A DNA stretch of 64,000 nucleotides from an uncultured bacterium. Its GTDB lineage: Bacteria; Bacillota; Clostridia; Lachnospirales; Lachnospiraceae. Position 1 is the first letter of the stretch. Each line of letters opens with the position of its first letter. A program made the translations under genes and the position numbers. Positions 45,484 to 52,601 of the stretch are shown here, piece by piece. The stretch lies in NCBI GenBank assembly GCA_905214675.1, contig CAJMMS010000004.1:1-64000 (forward strand), in the 5' to 3' direction. A model generated the notes under the pieces. The model searched no databases, had not been told where the DNA came from, and worked only from the letters and a program-made list of their open reading frames with translations.

Positions 45484-45960
45484 TTATTCTTCTTCATCAT
45501 AAGGAGCAACATCTTCTAATTCGCCCTCTACTTTTTCGACATACATATGTCCATCCAGATGTTCACACTCATGGCAGATGGCACGGGCAAGAAGCCCCTC
45601 ACCTTCCAGAATAAATTCATTCATATCTTCATCATATGCTTTTACTTTTGCATAATCCGGTCTGGTAACGATCCCCGTCTTTCCCGGAACGCTTAAGCAT
45701 CCCTCATATCCTCTCTGCTCTCCGGATGTCTCGATGATCACCGGATTGATCAGTACATGTGGATCATCCCCACAGTCGATCACAACGATACGTTTTAACA
45801 TGCCGACCTGGTTTGCCGCAAGCCCTACGCCCATGGCATCATACATTGTTTCAAACATGTCATCGATCAGTTCTCTTGTTTTTGGTGTGACCCCTTTTAC
45901 TTCCTTACATACTTTGTTCAGCACTTCATCTCCAAGTACCCTTATTGTTCTGGTTGCCAT
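45484..45960 (-). CDS. def: peptide deformylase
   Basis: Removes the formyl group from nascent proteins. The 158-residue metalloenzyme has GVGLAANQVG, EGCLSVPG and CHECEHLDG, the three PDF motifs with Cys and two His as metal ligands. The ATG at 45960 follows AGGAAAAG; a GTG/ATG further upstream lacks support. Confidence 0.96.
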   Translation of the reverse strand: MATRTIRVLGDEVLNKVCKEVKGVTPKTRELIDDMFETMYDAMGVGLAANQVGMLKRIVVIDCGDDPHVLINPVIIETSGEQRGYEGCLSVPGKTGIVTRPDYAKVKAYDEDMNEFILEGEGLLARAICHECEHLDGHMYVEKVEGELEDVAPYDEEE

Positions 45961-45982
45961 CTTTTCCTGTCCTCCGTTTTCT

Positions 45983-48289
45983 TTAATCTCTGTCATACTG
46001 AATCGTAATTTTATCAAATCCTCTGTTCATTTGAATATACTGTTCTGTCCTGGCCTTGATCTGATCCAGAACGGTACTTTCTTCATGCCGCACGTAGATC
46101 ACTTTCCGGTAAATGTCTGCAACTTTGGAAACACTTTCATCTGCCGGTCCGATCACTCTTGCCTGTGTTTTTCCTGCCAGCACATCCAGATATTTTTTCA
46201 GATATTCCATCGCCATCTGAAGGTAGCTTTCGTTTTCACTCTGTCCATGCAAGGCAAGCATACTTCCGACCGGTGGATAATCCATAAATCTGCGGTACAG
46301 GATCTCCTCCTCATAAAAATTATGGTAATCCTGCACTGCCGCTGCTTTTATACTATAATTATCAGGCTCATATGTCTGGATCACAACCTGGCCTGTTTTA
46401 TCTCCGCGTCCTGCGCGTCCTGCCGCCTGCACCAGAAGCTGAAACGTCCTCTCTGCTGCCCGGTAATCACTCATATGGAGCGACAGATCTGCTGCCAGTG
46501 CACCTACTAATGTTACCTTTGCAAAATCATGCCCTTTCACGATCATCTGCGTTCCCACCAGAATATCTGCCCGGTGCTCTGCAAAAGCTTCCAGAATCTT
46601 GTGATGTCCGTCTTTTCCTCTGGTCGTATCCGCATCCATACGCAAAATGCGTGCTTTTGGAAACATTTTCTGCACCTGGCTGACTACCTGCTGTGTCCCT
46701 GCCTGAAAACTTCCGATAAATGGAGATCCACAGGATGGACACCGATGCGGTGCCGGCTGTGTATAACCACAATAGTGACATACAAGCTTTTCCTGTTCCT
46801 TCCCCTGTCTGTGCAATGACAAGGACACATTACAATGCGGACAGCCGATCACGCTGCCGCAGGAACGACAGGATACAAAACCCGCATAACCACGACGGTT
46901 TAAAAACAGCATAGCCTGGTTTCCCTCTTCCAGACATCTTGCCAGAAGTTCCTGTAAATGCCTGCTTAAGATACTACGATTGCCTTCCCGCATCTCCTTT
47001 CGCATGTCCTCTATCCGGACATCCGGCAATGCTTTTCCATTTGCCCGCTGTGTCATCTCAAGCAGAGCATATTCTCCTTTTTCTGCCCGATAATACGACT
47101 CAACCGAAGGCGTCGCTGACCCAAGAATCAGCTTTGCCCCTTCCAGTTCTGCCCGTTTCTGTGCCGCCTCCCGCGCATGATAGCGCGGAACTGTCTCGCT
47201 TTTGTAGGACTCCTCATGCTCTTCATCGATCATAATAACACCCAGATTTGAAAATGGTGTGAACAGCGCCGACCTTGGACCGATCATAACGTCAATCTCG
47301 CCGTTTTTTGCCTTTTCGTACTGGTCATAGCGCTCGCCTGCCGACATTCTGGAATGCAGGATCGAAACCCGGCTGCCAAAACGCCGGTAAAAGCGCAGAA
47401 CCATCTGATATGTCAGGGCGATCTCCGGAATCAGAAAAATTGCCTGTTTTCCCTGTTTTCGCATAAAATCGATCAGTTCCATGTAAACTTCTGTTTTGCC
47501 GCTCCCAGTCACGCCATGCAGCAGATAAACGGCTGGCTCTTTCTGATTCCATTCTTTTAAGATCGTTCCCAGCACGCTTCTCTGCTCTTCATTCAAAATA
47601 AGTTCTCTGCCTGTCTGTGTTGTTCCTTCTCCCAGATCCTGCCCTGCTTCCTGACACACCAGATCCAGCGGATCCCGGTAAAGCCGCATCCGTTCCAGTC
47701 TCAGGATGCCCTTTTCTTCCATTGCCCGCACAACCGGCATCGTAATGCCATACTGCTCTTTTGCACGCTCCCACGAAAGGATCGCCTTGCCTTTTTCACT
47801 CTGTTCTGCCGCTTCCAGCAGTGCCCCAAGAAGCCTTGCTCTGGCTTTCTGGTTTTTCTTTTCAAACAGGGCAAGCATTTCCTGTGCTTCTTCTTTTTTC
47901 AGGAGCAGGCGGATCTGTTTCTGCTCCCGCTGTGTCACCTTCTGTTTCACTGGAAGCACTGCCTTTAATGCCTGGATCATCGTAGAACCATAATAATCCC
48001 GCATCCATGCGGCCAGTGCGATCAGCTTTCCTTCTACCTTCATCTGCCCCTGGCTGACTTCCTGGATCTCTTTGATCTTCTCCGGCGGATAATCGGAATG
48101 TTCTGTCAGTCCGATCACATATCCCTGTATCCTGCGGTTTCCGTTTCCAAACGGGATCGTAACTGCCGTTCCCGGCCGGATCTCTGCCTGAAGTTCTTCC
48201 GGCACACGGTATTGAAAAATCTTATCCAGTTTTTCGTGACTGATATCTACGATCACATTCGCATAAAGTATCTGTCTTTGTCCTGTCAC
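45983..48289 (-). CDS. priA: primosomal replication restart helicase PriA
   Basis: 3'-5' superfamily 2 helicase that reloads replisomes on collapsed forks. The 768-residue protein has an N-terminal DNA-binding domain, Walker A GVTGSGKTEVY, DEEH box, the zinc-binding Cys cluster (CRSCGSVIGCPHCN and CHYCGY, CPSCGS) and helicase motifs V-VI (GTQMIVKGHDF, QAAGRAGRG). A GTG at 48289 directly follows the murE TAA (TAAGTG), with AAAGGA inside murE, so the two genes are translationally linked. Confidence 0.95.
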   Translation of the reverse strand: MTGQRQILYANVIVDISHEKLDKIFQYRVPEELQAEIRPGTAVTIPFGNGNRRIQGYVIGLTEHSDYPPEKIKEIQEVSQGQMKVEGKLIALAAWMRDYYGSTMIQALKAVLPVKQKVTQREQKQIRLLLKKEEAQEMLALFEKKNQKARARLLGALLEAAEQSEKGKAILSWERAKEQYGITMPVVRAMEEKGILRLERMRLYRDPLDLVCQEAGQDLGEGTTQTGRELILNEEQRSVLGTILKEWNQKEPAVYLLHGVTGSGKTEVYMELIDFMRKQGKQAIFLIPEIALTYQMVLRFYRRFGSRVSILHSRMSAGERYDQYEKAKNGEIDVMIGPRSALFTPFSNLGVIMIDEEHEESYKSETVPRYHAREAAQKRAELEGAKLILGSATPSVESYYRAEKGEYALLEMTQRANGKALPDVRIEDMRKEMREGNRSILSRHLQELLARCLEEGNQAMLFLNRRGYAGFVSCRSCGSVIGCPHCNVSLSLHRQGKEQEKLVCHYCGYTQPAPHRCPSCGSPFIGSFQAGTQQVVSQVQKMFPKARILRMDADTTRGKDGHHKILEAFAEHRADILVGTQMIVKGHDFAKVTLVGALAADLSLHMSDYRAAERTFQLLVQAAGRAGRGDKTGQVVIQTYEPDNYSIKAAAVQDYHNFYEEEILYRRFMDYPPVGSMLALHGQSENESYLQMAMEYLKKYLDVLAGKTQARVIGPADESVSKVADIYRKVIYVRHEESTVLDQIKARTEQYIQMNRGFDKITIQYDRD

Positions 48290-49765
48290 TTACTTTCCTT
48301 TCGCCGCATCTTCCGCAAGGATCTCCCGGATCAGCACACGTTCATCCATCGGATATTTTTTTCCTTCGATCTCCTGGTAATCCTCATGACCCTTTCCGGC
48401 AAGTACGATCACATCCCCCTTCTGACCATGATGGATTGCCCAGGCGATCGCTTCTTTTCGATCCGGGATCTCGATATACTTTCCATTCGTCTTTTCAATG
48501 CCGGTGCGGATATCCGCAATGATATCCAGCGGTTTCTCAAACCGTGGATTATCGGATGTGATGATCGTCAGATCGGCAAGTCTTCCGGAAACTTCTCCCA
48601 TCTCAAATCTTCTGGATCTTGCACGGTTTCCTCCACATCCAAACAGACATACCAGACGTTTTGGATGATATTCTTTTAATGTGGTCAGAAGGCTCTCAAG
48701 GCTCATGGCATTATGGGCGTAGTCGATCATCAGCGTGAAATCATCAGAAACTTTGATCATCTCAATCCTTCCCTTTACCTTTGCCTGTGCCAGTGCTTTT
48801 AAAATATTTTCTTTGGAGACACCAAAATGACGGCAGACTGCGATCGCCGTCAGAGAATTGTACACGCTGAATTTGCCCGGAATATCAATTTCCACATCCA
48901 GTTGGAAATCTTTTGCTTCTGCTGTGTAATCAATGCCAAGGTATCCCGGTCTTGATACCAGCTTCGTATTTTCCGCACGCAGATCTGCTTTCTCTGAAAA
49001 TCCAAAAGTCTCAAGCTTACAGGTATGACCCTTTAACACCTGATCAAGATGTTTATCATCCATATTGACGATACCAAGCTTACACTGCTGGAACAGCAGT
49101 CCTTTGCAGTGCATATAGTCCTCAAAACTTGCATGTTCTGCAGGTCCGATGTGATCCGGCTCGATGTTTGTGAAAATACCGATTTCAAATGGAATACCTG
49201 CCGTCCTGTGCAGCATCAGCCCCTGCGAAGACACTTCCATGACAACACAGTCGCATCCAGCCTCTGCCATTTTTGCGAAATAAGACTGAACTGTGTACGA
49301 TTCCGGAGTCGTATTCACTGCCGGAATGTGTTCATCTCCAATGATCGCTTCAATCGTGCCGATCAGACCAACCTTATGACCTGCCCCTTCCAGAATGGAT
49401 TTGATCATATACGTCGTTGTGGTTTTTCCCTTTGTTCCGGTAATACCGATCACTTTCATTTTTTCCGCCGGATAATCAAAATATGCAGCAGAGATCAGTG
49501 CCATCGCATAGCGGCTGTCTGCCACTTTGATGACTGTCACATCCTCCGGAACTTCTACTTCATCCTGCACAACCAGGACTTTTGCCCCTTTGGCGATCAC
49601 ATCGGCTGCGTATTTGTGTCCGTCAGAAACGGCTCCTTTGATGCAGAAAAACAACGATCCCTCTTTTGCTTTTCTGGAGTCATTGACAAGATCTGTCACC
49701 TCGACATCTACAGAGCCATTTATACATTCATATTCTACTCTTTCCAGTAATCTTGTTAATCTCAT
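48290..49765 (-). CDS. murE: UDP-MurNAc-tripeptide synthetase, meso-DAP type
   Basis: Adds the third stem residue to UDP-MurNAc-L-Ala-D-Glu. The 491-residue Mur ligase has GITGTKGKTTTTYM for ATP and the specificity motif DNPRFEKP; DNPR is typical of meso-diaminopimelate-adding enzymes. The start at 49765 follows GGAGGTG. It is placed outside the dcw cluster, as first gene of the priA operon. Confidence 0.94.
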   Translation of the reverse strand: MRLTRLLERVEYECINGSVDVEVTDLVNDSRKAKEGSLFFCIKGAVSDGHKYAADVIAKGAKVLVVQDEVEVPEDVTVIKVADSRYAMALISAAYFDYPAEKMKVIGITGTKGKTTTTYMIKSILEGAGHKVGLIGTIEAIIGDEHIPAVNTTPESYTVQSYFAKMAEAGCDCVVMEVSSQGLMLHRTAGIPFEIGIFTNIEPDHIGPAEHASFEDYMHCKGLLFQQCKLGIVNMDDKHLDQVLKGHTCKLETFGFSEKADLRAENTKLVSRPGYLGIDYTAEAKDFQLDVEIDIPGKFSVYNSLTAIAVCRHFGVSKENILKALAQAKVKGRIEMIKVSDDFTLMIDYAHNAMSLESLLTTLKEYHPKRLVCLFGCGGNRARSRRFEMGEVSGRLADLTIITSDNPRFEKPLDIIADIRTGIEKTNGKYIEIPDRKEAIAWAIHHGQKGDVIVLAGKGHEDYQEIEGKKYPMDERVLIREILAEDAAKGK

Positions 49766-49789
49766 ATGGCTTTCACCTCCATAAACAGT

Positions 49790-49818
49790 AGGATAGCACA
49801 TCTACCCTTCTATTTCAA
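49790..49818 (-). promoter_or_regulatory. promoter of the murE-priA-def operon
   Basis: On the minus strand TTGAAA (49813-49818), 17-bp spacer, TATCCT (49790-49795). Confidence 0.55.
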
Positions 49819-49837
49819 ACATTTTCCTCTCTTCCAT

Positions 49838-50071
49838 CTACCATGTTTTCAGGATCTCGATGATCTCCTTCTCATAATCTCCGGTGATATCTTCCTGTCT
49901 TCCTACCGTACGCACATTTGTCTCCGCCCCGTATCCATTGTCCTCAAATTCCCAGATATGGTAGCTCAGTCCCCGGTGCTCAAAATCAATGCTTCCAAGC
50001 CCGTCCTCTTCGGTGTATTCGTATTTCCACTGTTTCTCTTTTAAATAATCCTGTATTTTTTCAAGACGCAT
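49838..50071 (-). CDS. small hypothetical protein, 77 aa
   Basis: A soluble acidic protein: an N-terminal helix (LEKIQDYLKEKQWKYEY), then strands (IDFEHRGLSYHIWEFED) and a C-terminal helix (KEIIEILKTW). I do not recognise it. The ATG at 50071 is chosen for AAAGGGAG; the frame remains open to 50227, but that part is translated repeat sequence. It lies just upstream of the murE promoter. Confidence 0.6.
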   Translation of the reverse strand: MRLEKIQDYLKEKQWKYEYTEEDGLGSIDFEHRGLSYHIWEFEDNGYGAETNVRTVGRQEDITGDYEKEIIEILKTW

Positions 50072-50093
50072 CTGTCTGCTCCCTTTCTTCCTC

Positions 50094-50236
50094 TTTGTGT
50101 TAAGCGGATATTCGCAATCCGCTTTGCTGCTTGCCATAACCAAAGAACTGCTCCTTACTTTGTCCTTCCCTATTCTTCTACGCTCCGCTTCGGTCGGTGC
50201 TAAACATGTGCCACCGGCACATAGCACCTGGCATTT
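50094..50236 (-). repeat. structured intergenic repeat, copy R4
   Basis: On the minus strand ATGCCAGGTGCTATGTGCC pairs through GTGCCGGTGGCAC, followed by TTTAGCACCGACCGAAGC and GGAGCGTAGA, the arm-2 module of R1. Further on it has GGAGCAGTTC, and GCGGAT pairs with ATCCGC near its end. The first arm with the GCTTGC apex is absent. It is upstream of the 77-aa gene. Together with the next terminator it fills the 50072-50373 gap. Confidence 0.65.
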
Positions 50237-50277
50237 TTTATTTTAACACAGGAAATACCACTGCTGCAACTTCGGCT

Positions 50278-50315
50278 AAAAGAAAAACCTCCAGAGCACA
50301 TCTGCCCTGAAGGTT
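50278..50315 (-). terminator. terminator of the flavodoxin gene
   Basis: Stem AACCTTCAG/CTGGAGGTT on the minus strand (50307-50315 with 50286-50294) followed by TTTCTTTT. Confidence 0.75.
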
Positions 50316-50373
50316 CTCACTTCTTTTCTTATTGCGGTTTTATGAAATATATGTTTTGTATCACAGGATCTGC

Positions 50374-50796
50374 TTATGCCAGTGCTTTTCCGAGATTGAC
50401 ACAGTTTGCTTCTGCTTCATCATCCGGTGTTTCGTTACAGATCACGCTGTCACCTGCAAGAACGGCACCGTCATTTTTGCAGGTTTCTTCCCAGTTCTGC
50501 ATCCATTCTCCATCGCCCCATCCGTAAGAACCAAACAGTGCGATCTTCTTGCCCTGAAGTTTGGATTCGCAGGAAGCAAACATCGGCTCAAAGATGGTAT
50601 CTTCCAGTTCTTCGCATCCCATGGACGGGCATCCGAATGCTACCGCATCAAATTCATCCATTTTATCAGCGGAGAATCCTTCTGCTTCAAATACTTCTAC
50701 TTCTGCTCCGGCTGCTTTTGCACCTTCTGCTACTTTGTTTGCCATGATCTCTGTGTTTCCTGTTCCACTCCAATATACAACTGCTACTTTGCTCAT
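50374..50796 (-). CDS. flavodoxin
   Basis: FMN-binding electron carrier, 140 residues. The phosphate loop is WSGTGNTE, the FMN side loops are FGCPSMGCEELED and FGSYGWGDGEWM. Flavodoxins replace ferredoxin when iron is scarce; the place beside DUF3793, Fur and Feo genes supports such a role. AGAGGA precedes the ATG. Confidence 0.93.
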   Translation of the reverse strand: MSKVAVVYWSGTGNTEIMANKVAEGAKAAGAEVEVFEAEGFSADKMDEFDAVAFGCPSMGCEELEDTIFEPMFASCESKLQGKKIALFGSYGWGDGEWMQNWEETCKNDGAVLAGDSVICNETPDDEAEANCVNLGKALA

Positions 50797-50906
50797 GTTT
50801 TATTCCTCTTCTTTCTTTTTATATTTTTCATGCTGCCGGACTTTTGTCCTCCAACATTTTTTAACAATATCTGCGGATCATTTGCTGCAAAACTATGTTC
50901 GCAGTC

Positions 50907-51458
50907 CTATGATGCGACAGTAAGCGTGCGGATGTCCCGTCCCTGGCTCCAGAGTCTTCGATAGACTTCTCTGCATTTTTTGTATTTTGCAAAAAGCTTT
51001 CTTGTTTCACATTCATTGCAATATACTTTCCAGCAGCCGGAACATTTGTAATTCTGCCCTGCGTTTTCAATGAAACCAACCACATCTTCCAGCGGATAGT
51101 CCAGGAACACTCCAATCTCATGTGGAAATCCCTCTGCCTTTGCAAGACGCTCTTTCAGCCGTTGCAATGCATAATCAGCATCGTTCTGTACATAGCCGTA
51201 TTTTCCAAGGAAGCTTTGCACTTCCGGCTCATCCAGCCGCTCCTGTAGCCTCTGTTTACGGCATACATACATCAGTGCCTTCTGATTCTGTACTCTCAGA
51301 ACAACAAGTGAAATCCCCCTCGCCTGTAATTCCTGATTCCAGTACTGTACCTGCTGCTCTGGCATTTTCTCCGGTGCAAAAGACCAGGTAAATAAATTTG
51401 CCGTTTTCACCGATGCCAGGGTCGGCGAACAGTGTTCGATCAGATATCGTTCCAGCAT
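50907..51458 (-). CDS. DUF3793 family protein
   Basis: A 183-residue cytosolic protein of the DUF3793 type: starts LIEHCSPTLASVKTANLF and has the family block FPHEIGVFLDYPLEDVVGF, then YKCSGCWKVYCNE with several Cys. Function unknown; such genes are often beside flavodoxin and iron genes. GGAGG precedes the ATG. It lies 110 bp upstream of the flavodoxin gene and may share its transcript. Confidence 0.85.
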   Translation of the reverse strand: MLERYLIEHCSPTLASVKTANLFTWSFAPEKMPEQQVQYWNQELQARGISLVVLRVQNQKALMYVCRKQRLQERLDEPEVQSFLGKYGYVQNDADYALQRLKERLAKAEGFPHEIGVFLDYPLEDVVGFIENAGQNYKCSGCWKVYCNECETRKLFAKYKKCREVYRRLWSQGRDIRTLTVAS

Positions 51459-51474
51459 GAGAAACCTCCTTTTT

Positions 51475-51762
51475 TTACATTACTGCGCAATGTTCTTCCA
51501 GTACGGTGTGCAATGCACTTGCGCTGCTGCTGTGGATCCTTGCAACTGGAATGTTATTCCGTTTCGCTTCCTGAACCGCTGTGTTCACCATTTTGTGTGA
51601 CACGGTGTTGGTAAACAGGATCAGAAGATCCGGGCAACCGATTTTCTTTCTTACCGAGCCATGCTCTTTTGCAAAAACTTTTGCTTTGCAGCCATGGCAT
51701 TTGCAGATGTCAGCGTACTGACAGACCATTCTTTCGTTTCCTCCAATAATCACTACACTCAT
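51475..51762 (-). CDS. DUF2325 domain protein
   Basis: A 95-residue Rossmann-like protein: SVVIIGGNERM, then CKCHGCKAKVFAKEHG, LLILFTNTVSHKM and a helix with KRNNIPVARIHSS. This is the DUF2325 family, function unknown; the CxCHxC cluster suggests metal or redox sensing. The start at 51762 follows GGAGAGG. 16 bp separate it from DUF3793, so both likely form an operon. Confidence 0.85.
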   Translation of the reverse strand: MSVVIIGGNERMVCQYADICKCHGCKAKVFAKEHGSVRKKIGCPDLLILFTNTVSHKMVNTAVQEAKRNNIPVARIHSSSASALHTVLEEHCAVM

Positions 51763-51796
51763 GTTCTTATCCTCTCCATCTTTCTTAAAATTATGA

Positions 51797-51857
51797 GATG
51801 CCAGGGTCAGAAACCCAAAACCACGATGTGCTTGCACAAGAGTGGTTTTATAGCATC
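51797..51857 (+). repeat. structured intergenic repeat, miniature copy R5
   Basis: A 61-bp version: starts GATGCCAGGGTCAGAAACCC, one arm AAAACCAC/GTGGTTTT with the apex TGTGCTTGCACA, and ends TAGCATC followed by six T. It contains only arm 1 of the family. It sits upstream of the DUF2325 gene. Confidence 0.75.
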
Positions 51858-51917
51858 TTTTTTCAGTCTTATTCTATGTGGCTATCTTTAATTAGTTTTA
51901 ACTAACTCACATTTTTA

Positions 51918-51956
51918 AAAGAACGGACTGTCAAGACTATCCCGAAACAGTCCGTT
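51918..51956 (-). terminator. terminator of the feo-fur transcript
   Basis: Stem AACGGACTGT/ACAGTCCGTT (51922-51931 with 51947-51956); T-rich on both sides, so it works on the minus strand after fur and perhaps on plus. Confidence 0.75.
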
Positions 51957-51963
51957 TTCGCCT

Positions 51964-52419
51964 TTATCTGGCACAGCACATGTCAGAATTCCAGGCTATC
52001 TTCTTTATTTCCTGATCTTCAATATATCCGCATGCTTTTAAACCTGCCTGAAATACTGCATCCAGTTTTTCAGCAGAAAGGCAATAGGTAGTCCGGTCAC
52101 TGAGTTCTACAACACAGCCGTTTGCAACGTTTTTCTTGCGATTCTCTGCTTCACAGCTACCATCCTCGCACAATTCTTCACACGCTACTTTATACATATT
52201 CTTTCTGCTGATCGCGCCGATCTCTTCCAGCATATTCACCATACGATAAACCGTTGCGAAACCAATCTTTGCATCTTCTCTGGAAGCTTTGTAATAAATT
52301 TCTTTGCAGCAGGAGCAGTCCTCCTGCAGGATAATATCCAGAATGATCAGCCTCTGTCTTGTTATCCTGCAGCCACGCTCCTTAAGCTTGCGGATGATGT
52401 ATTCTCTCTGTGGCACCAT
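51964..52419 (-). CDS. Fur-family metalloregulator
   Basis: A 151-residue regulator with the Fur winged helix (IRKLKERGCRITRQRLIILDI, then GFATVYRMVNMLEEIG) and a C-terminal dimer domain. His-rich Fur metal sites are poorly kept; instead there are Cys residues (DCSCCKE, CEELCEDGSCE, MCCAR). It may sense iron, zinc or redox state. The start at 52419 follows GGGAGGG. It is downstream of feoB, which it probably regulates. Confidence 0.85.
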   Translation of the reverse strand: MVPQREYIIRKLKERGCRITRQRLIILDIILQEDCSCCKEIYYKASREDAKIGFATVYRMVNMLEEIGAISRKNMYKVACEELCEDGSCEAENRKKNVANGCVVELSDRTTYCLSAEKLDAVFQAGLKACGYIEDQEIKKIAWNSDMCCAR

Positions 52420-52429
52420 CGTCCCTCCC

Positions 52430-52567
52430 TTAATGGCAGTGACCGCCACAATTCTTACAGTCTCCGCCGCACTGAATGGATTTTCCGTTTTTCTTATCGC
52501 GTACCATACTGCGGACAGCAAGTGCTACAACTCCTGCCACAATAATACCAACTACAACTGTTCCCAT
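52430..52567 (-). CDS. FeoB-associated Cys-rich membrane protein
   Basis: A 45-residue peptide: one membrane helix (TVVVGIIVAGVVALAVRS), a basic turn and a Cys-rich end (CGGDCKNCGGHCH). Such peptides regularly follow feoB in Firmicutes and may hand on iron or act as a FeoC substitute; this is inference. AAAGGAGG precedes the ATG. Confidence 0.85.
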   Translation of the reverse strand: MGTVVVGIIVAGVVALAVRSMVRDKKNGKSIQCGGDCKNCGGHCH

Positions 52568-52601
52568 AAAAAATCCTCCTTTCAGGCTTTCGGCAAAATT
52601 T

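Noticed and set aside
50072..50227. N-terminal extension of the 77-aa hypothetical protein
   Set aside because: The extension is translated repeat R4 sequence, while a good ribosome site precedes the ATG at 50071.
51411..51424. GATGCCAGGGTC inside the DUF3793 gene
   Set aside because: It encodes the conserved PTLASVK segment of that family in frame, so the match to the repeat start is by chance.
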